A stretch of DNA of 64,000 nucleotides from contig JAOWBW010000191.1 of the NCBI GenBank assembly GCA_026119855.1, forward strand, positions 1,364,001 to 1,428,000, given 5' to 3'. Positions 63,032 to 64,000 of the stretch are shown in pieces. Every line of letters begins with the position of its first letter. Within the stretch, counting starts at the first letter, position 1. The translations under genes and the position numbers were made by a program. Below the pieces are notes generated by a model. It did not search any database. It had not been told where the DNA came from and saw only the letters and a list, made by a program, of their open reading frames with translations. Origin of the DNA: Campanula takesimana. Taxonomy: Eukaryota; Streptophyta; Magnoliopsida; Asterales; Campanulaceae.

Positions 63032-64000
63032 ATGGCCAACAAAGGACAGGCATCATCAAACTCGGCTAAGGGTTTCCCGGACTTCGAGCCAGGGTATGCA
63101 CTGGAACAGTGGTTGGAAAGGCGCTTGCATGATCACACCAATCGTATGATCAGCATATTCCAAGGACATCAAGAAGAAATGTTAGACCTTGTGGCTACCC
63201 TTTTGAAGAAATTGGAGCTCAAAGATCTCCAAGCACTCCATTTCCAAGATGTCAATTCCAACGCGAACTTTCACTCCACCCGAGATATGGGACTCAAGAC
63301 TTGTAATGATATCTATGTGGGAGCTAGCGAAATGGTGACAACAAATAATTTGAACCCTACTGCCTCTCTAGAGACACGTGAAACTTCAGTGAAACCCACA
63401 GAGATCTATTCATCAAGCAGTTCGCAGAAGAGGTTTTGTCATAATGGTAGATACTTCAACAATTTGAATGCCCCATTGTCTGTGGTTTTTCAAGACCTAA
63501 GCGCTCAAGGATTGCTAAAGCCAGTGGAAAACTATCGTCCCGAAAATCCCACCTATGGAGATCGAAGCAAGTTATGCCAATATCACCAAGTCCGCGGCCA
63601 CGACACTGATTCATGTTGGGCACTCAGGAAAGCAGTCCAAGACCTTTTTGTTGAAGAAGTCATTGAAGTGCCCGTGCCAGAGACAAGCCGTTTGTGTAAC
63701 AATCTCACTGCCCAAAGGCCTGTGACTCCATGCTATGTAAAACCCCATCGGATTTTTGCACCAATTGTCAAAGCTAAGGAAAAAGGTTTGGTACGAAATG
63801 GGGATAGGCACTTTGATGAATTCGAGAGCCCGCTATCCAATATCTTCTATGGGTTGGTTGCTCTAGGGATTATGAAACCTATTGAAGGATACAAGCTACC
63901 CAGACGATTGCCCAAGCACTTTAACCCCGCAGAGCTCTGCGTGTATCATCAATCCGTGGGTCACGATACAAACTCTTGTTGGTCTCTCAAGCATGTTATC
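63032..64000 (+). CDS. Tat/Ogre-type protein with duplicated zinc-knuckle module, partial
   Basis: ATG 63032 opens 323 codons without a stop to the window edge. The N-terminus is MANKGQASSNSAKGFPDFEP, followed by a helical, charged segment (ALEQWLERRLHDHTN; LLKKLELKDLQALHF) and a Ser/Thr-rich linker. Two similar modules come next: LSVVFQDLSAQGLLKPVENY ... CQYHQVRGHDTDSCWALRKA and LSNIFYGLVALGIMKPIEGY ... CVYHQSVGHDTNSCWSLKHV. CxYHxxxGHDTxxCW is the Tat/Ogre form of the gag knuckle. There is no typical capsid domain, so it may be the accessory ORF1 or a shortened gag. The C-terminus is outside the window. Confidence 0.7.
   Translation, partial: MANKGQASSNSAKGFPDFEPGYALEQWLERRLHDHTNRMISIFQGHQEEMLDLVATLLKKLELKDLQALHFQDVNSNANFHSTRDMGLKTCNDIYVGASEMVTTNNLNPTASLETRETSVKPTEIYSSSSSQKRFCHNGRYFNNLNAPLSVVFQDLSAQGLLKPVENYRPENPTYGDRSKLCQYHQVRGHDTDSCWALRKAVQDLFVEEVIEVPVPETSRLCNNLTAQRPVTPCYVKPHRIFAPIVKAKEKGLVRNGDRHFDEFESPLSNIFYGLVALGIMKPIEGYKLPRRLPKHFNPAELCVYHQSVGHDTNSCWSLKHVI

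Larger units (their letters stand above)
59200..64000 (+). mobile_element. Tat/Ogre-like Ty3/gypsy element, 5' part (runs off the right edge)
   Basis: The LTR begins TGTAGATACCCTGATCTCGC inside the Tat-PMD LTR stub. A PBS of Tat type at 62027-62044 shows plus orientation and puts the LTR end near 62023, a 2.8-kb LTR. A leader of about 1 kb and an ORF with Tat-style zinc knuckles follow. The 3' half and the second LTR are outside the window, so the target duplication cannot be checked. Confidence 0.8.

Noticed and set aside
1..64000. tRNA or rRNA genes and host single-copy genes
   Set aside because: No tRNA-like cloverleaf with A and B boxes or rRNA-like block was noticed; every recognisable coding stretch belongs to a mobile element or a captured fragment. 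A tRNAscan-SE and BLASTx run would be the decisive test.

Overview
This window is repeat-dense nuclear DNA from a flowering plant, most likely a eudicot; I cannot name the species. The evidence is the mix of element families. There are Ty1/copia elements of SIRE-like, Ale/Retrofit-like and Tork-like type. There are Ty3/gypsy elements of the Tat/Ogre group with a second RNase H and an antisense plant-mobile-domain ORF, and a chromovirus-like gypsy with only a gag gene. A CACTA transposon with plant-type ends, a hAT MITE and a Mutator-like inverted repeat carrying a plant glycosyltransferase gene fragment complete the set. I see no intact host gene, no tRNA or rRNA gene and no CRISPR array.

Nest I (about 837-30,245). 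The oldest layer is a decayed copia polymerase (here copia-A, minus strand), now scattered at 837-863, 2,284-2,857, 26,382-26,530, 27,698-27,906 and 30,054-30,245. It was split by a solo copia LTR (864-2,283, TSD TAATT), an Ale-like copia (copia-B, 2,858-26,376, TSD GAGAA), another solo LTR (26,531-27,697) and a small non-autonomous copia (copia-D, 27,907-30,053), which itself holds a hAT MITE (28,184-28,840, 8-bp TSD). Copia-B was entered by a SIRE-like element (3,090-22,347, TSD GAGAC). That element was entered, inside its downstream envelope-like ORF, by a young gypsy TR-GAG element (10,197-18,508, TSD TGCGT).

Between the nests (30,246-32,706) lie unassigned AT-rich DNA and a Mutator-like inverted repeat (31,080-32,440). 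The inverted repeat carries the 5' UTR and first codons of a GT14/GlcAT14-type glycosyltransferase gene.

Nest II (32,707-58,447) is a minus-strand Tork-like copia (copia-C, TSD AATAT). Its downstream LTR was hit twice: by a 3.9-kb non-autonomous CACTA element (33,197-37,144, TSD TTA) and by a 13.4-kb Tat-type gypsy (37,929-51,308, TSD CAATT). Removing both insertions gives an LTR of exactly 1,485 bp, equal to its partner. The Tat element has gag-protease, RT, two RNase H domains and integrase on the minus strand. Between integrase and the 3' LTR it carries a plant-mobile-domain ORF on the opposite strand beside a 29-bp minisatellite.

Right end (58,453-64,000). After about 550 bp of unassigned DNA comes a 197-bp LTR stub of the Tat-PMD family. 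It is cut by a second Tat/Ogre-like element with a 2.8-kb LTR, a PBS and an ORF that runs off the window.

Most polymerase genes are broken. Three of the four sizeable reverse transcriptases have lost the first aspartate of the YxDD site (SIRE-like YVND, copia-C YVHD, Tat deleted). The intact-looking coding pieces are the TR-GAG gag, the large Tat gag-protease ORF and the partial ORF at the right edge.
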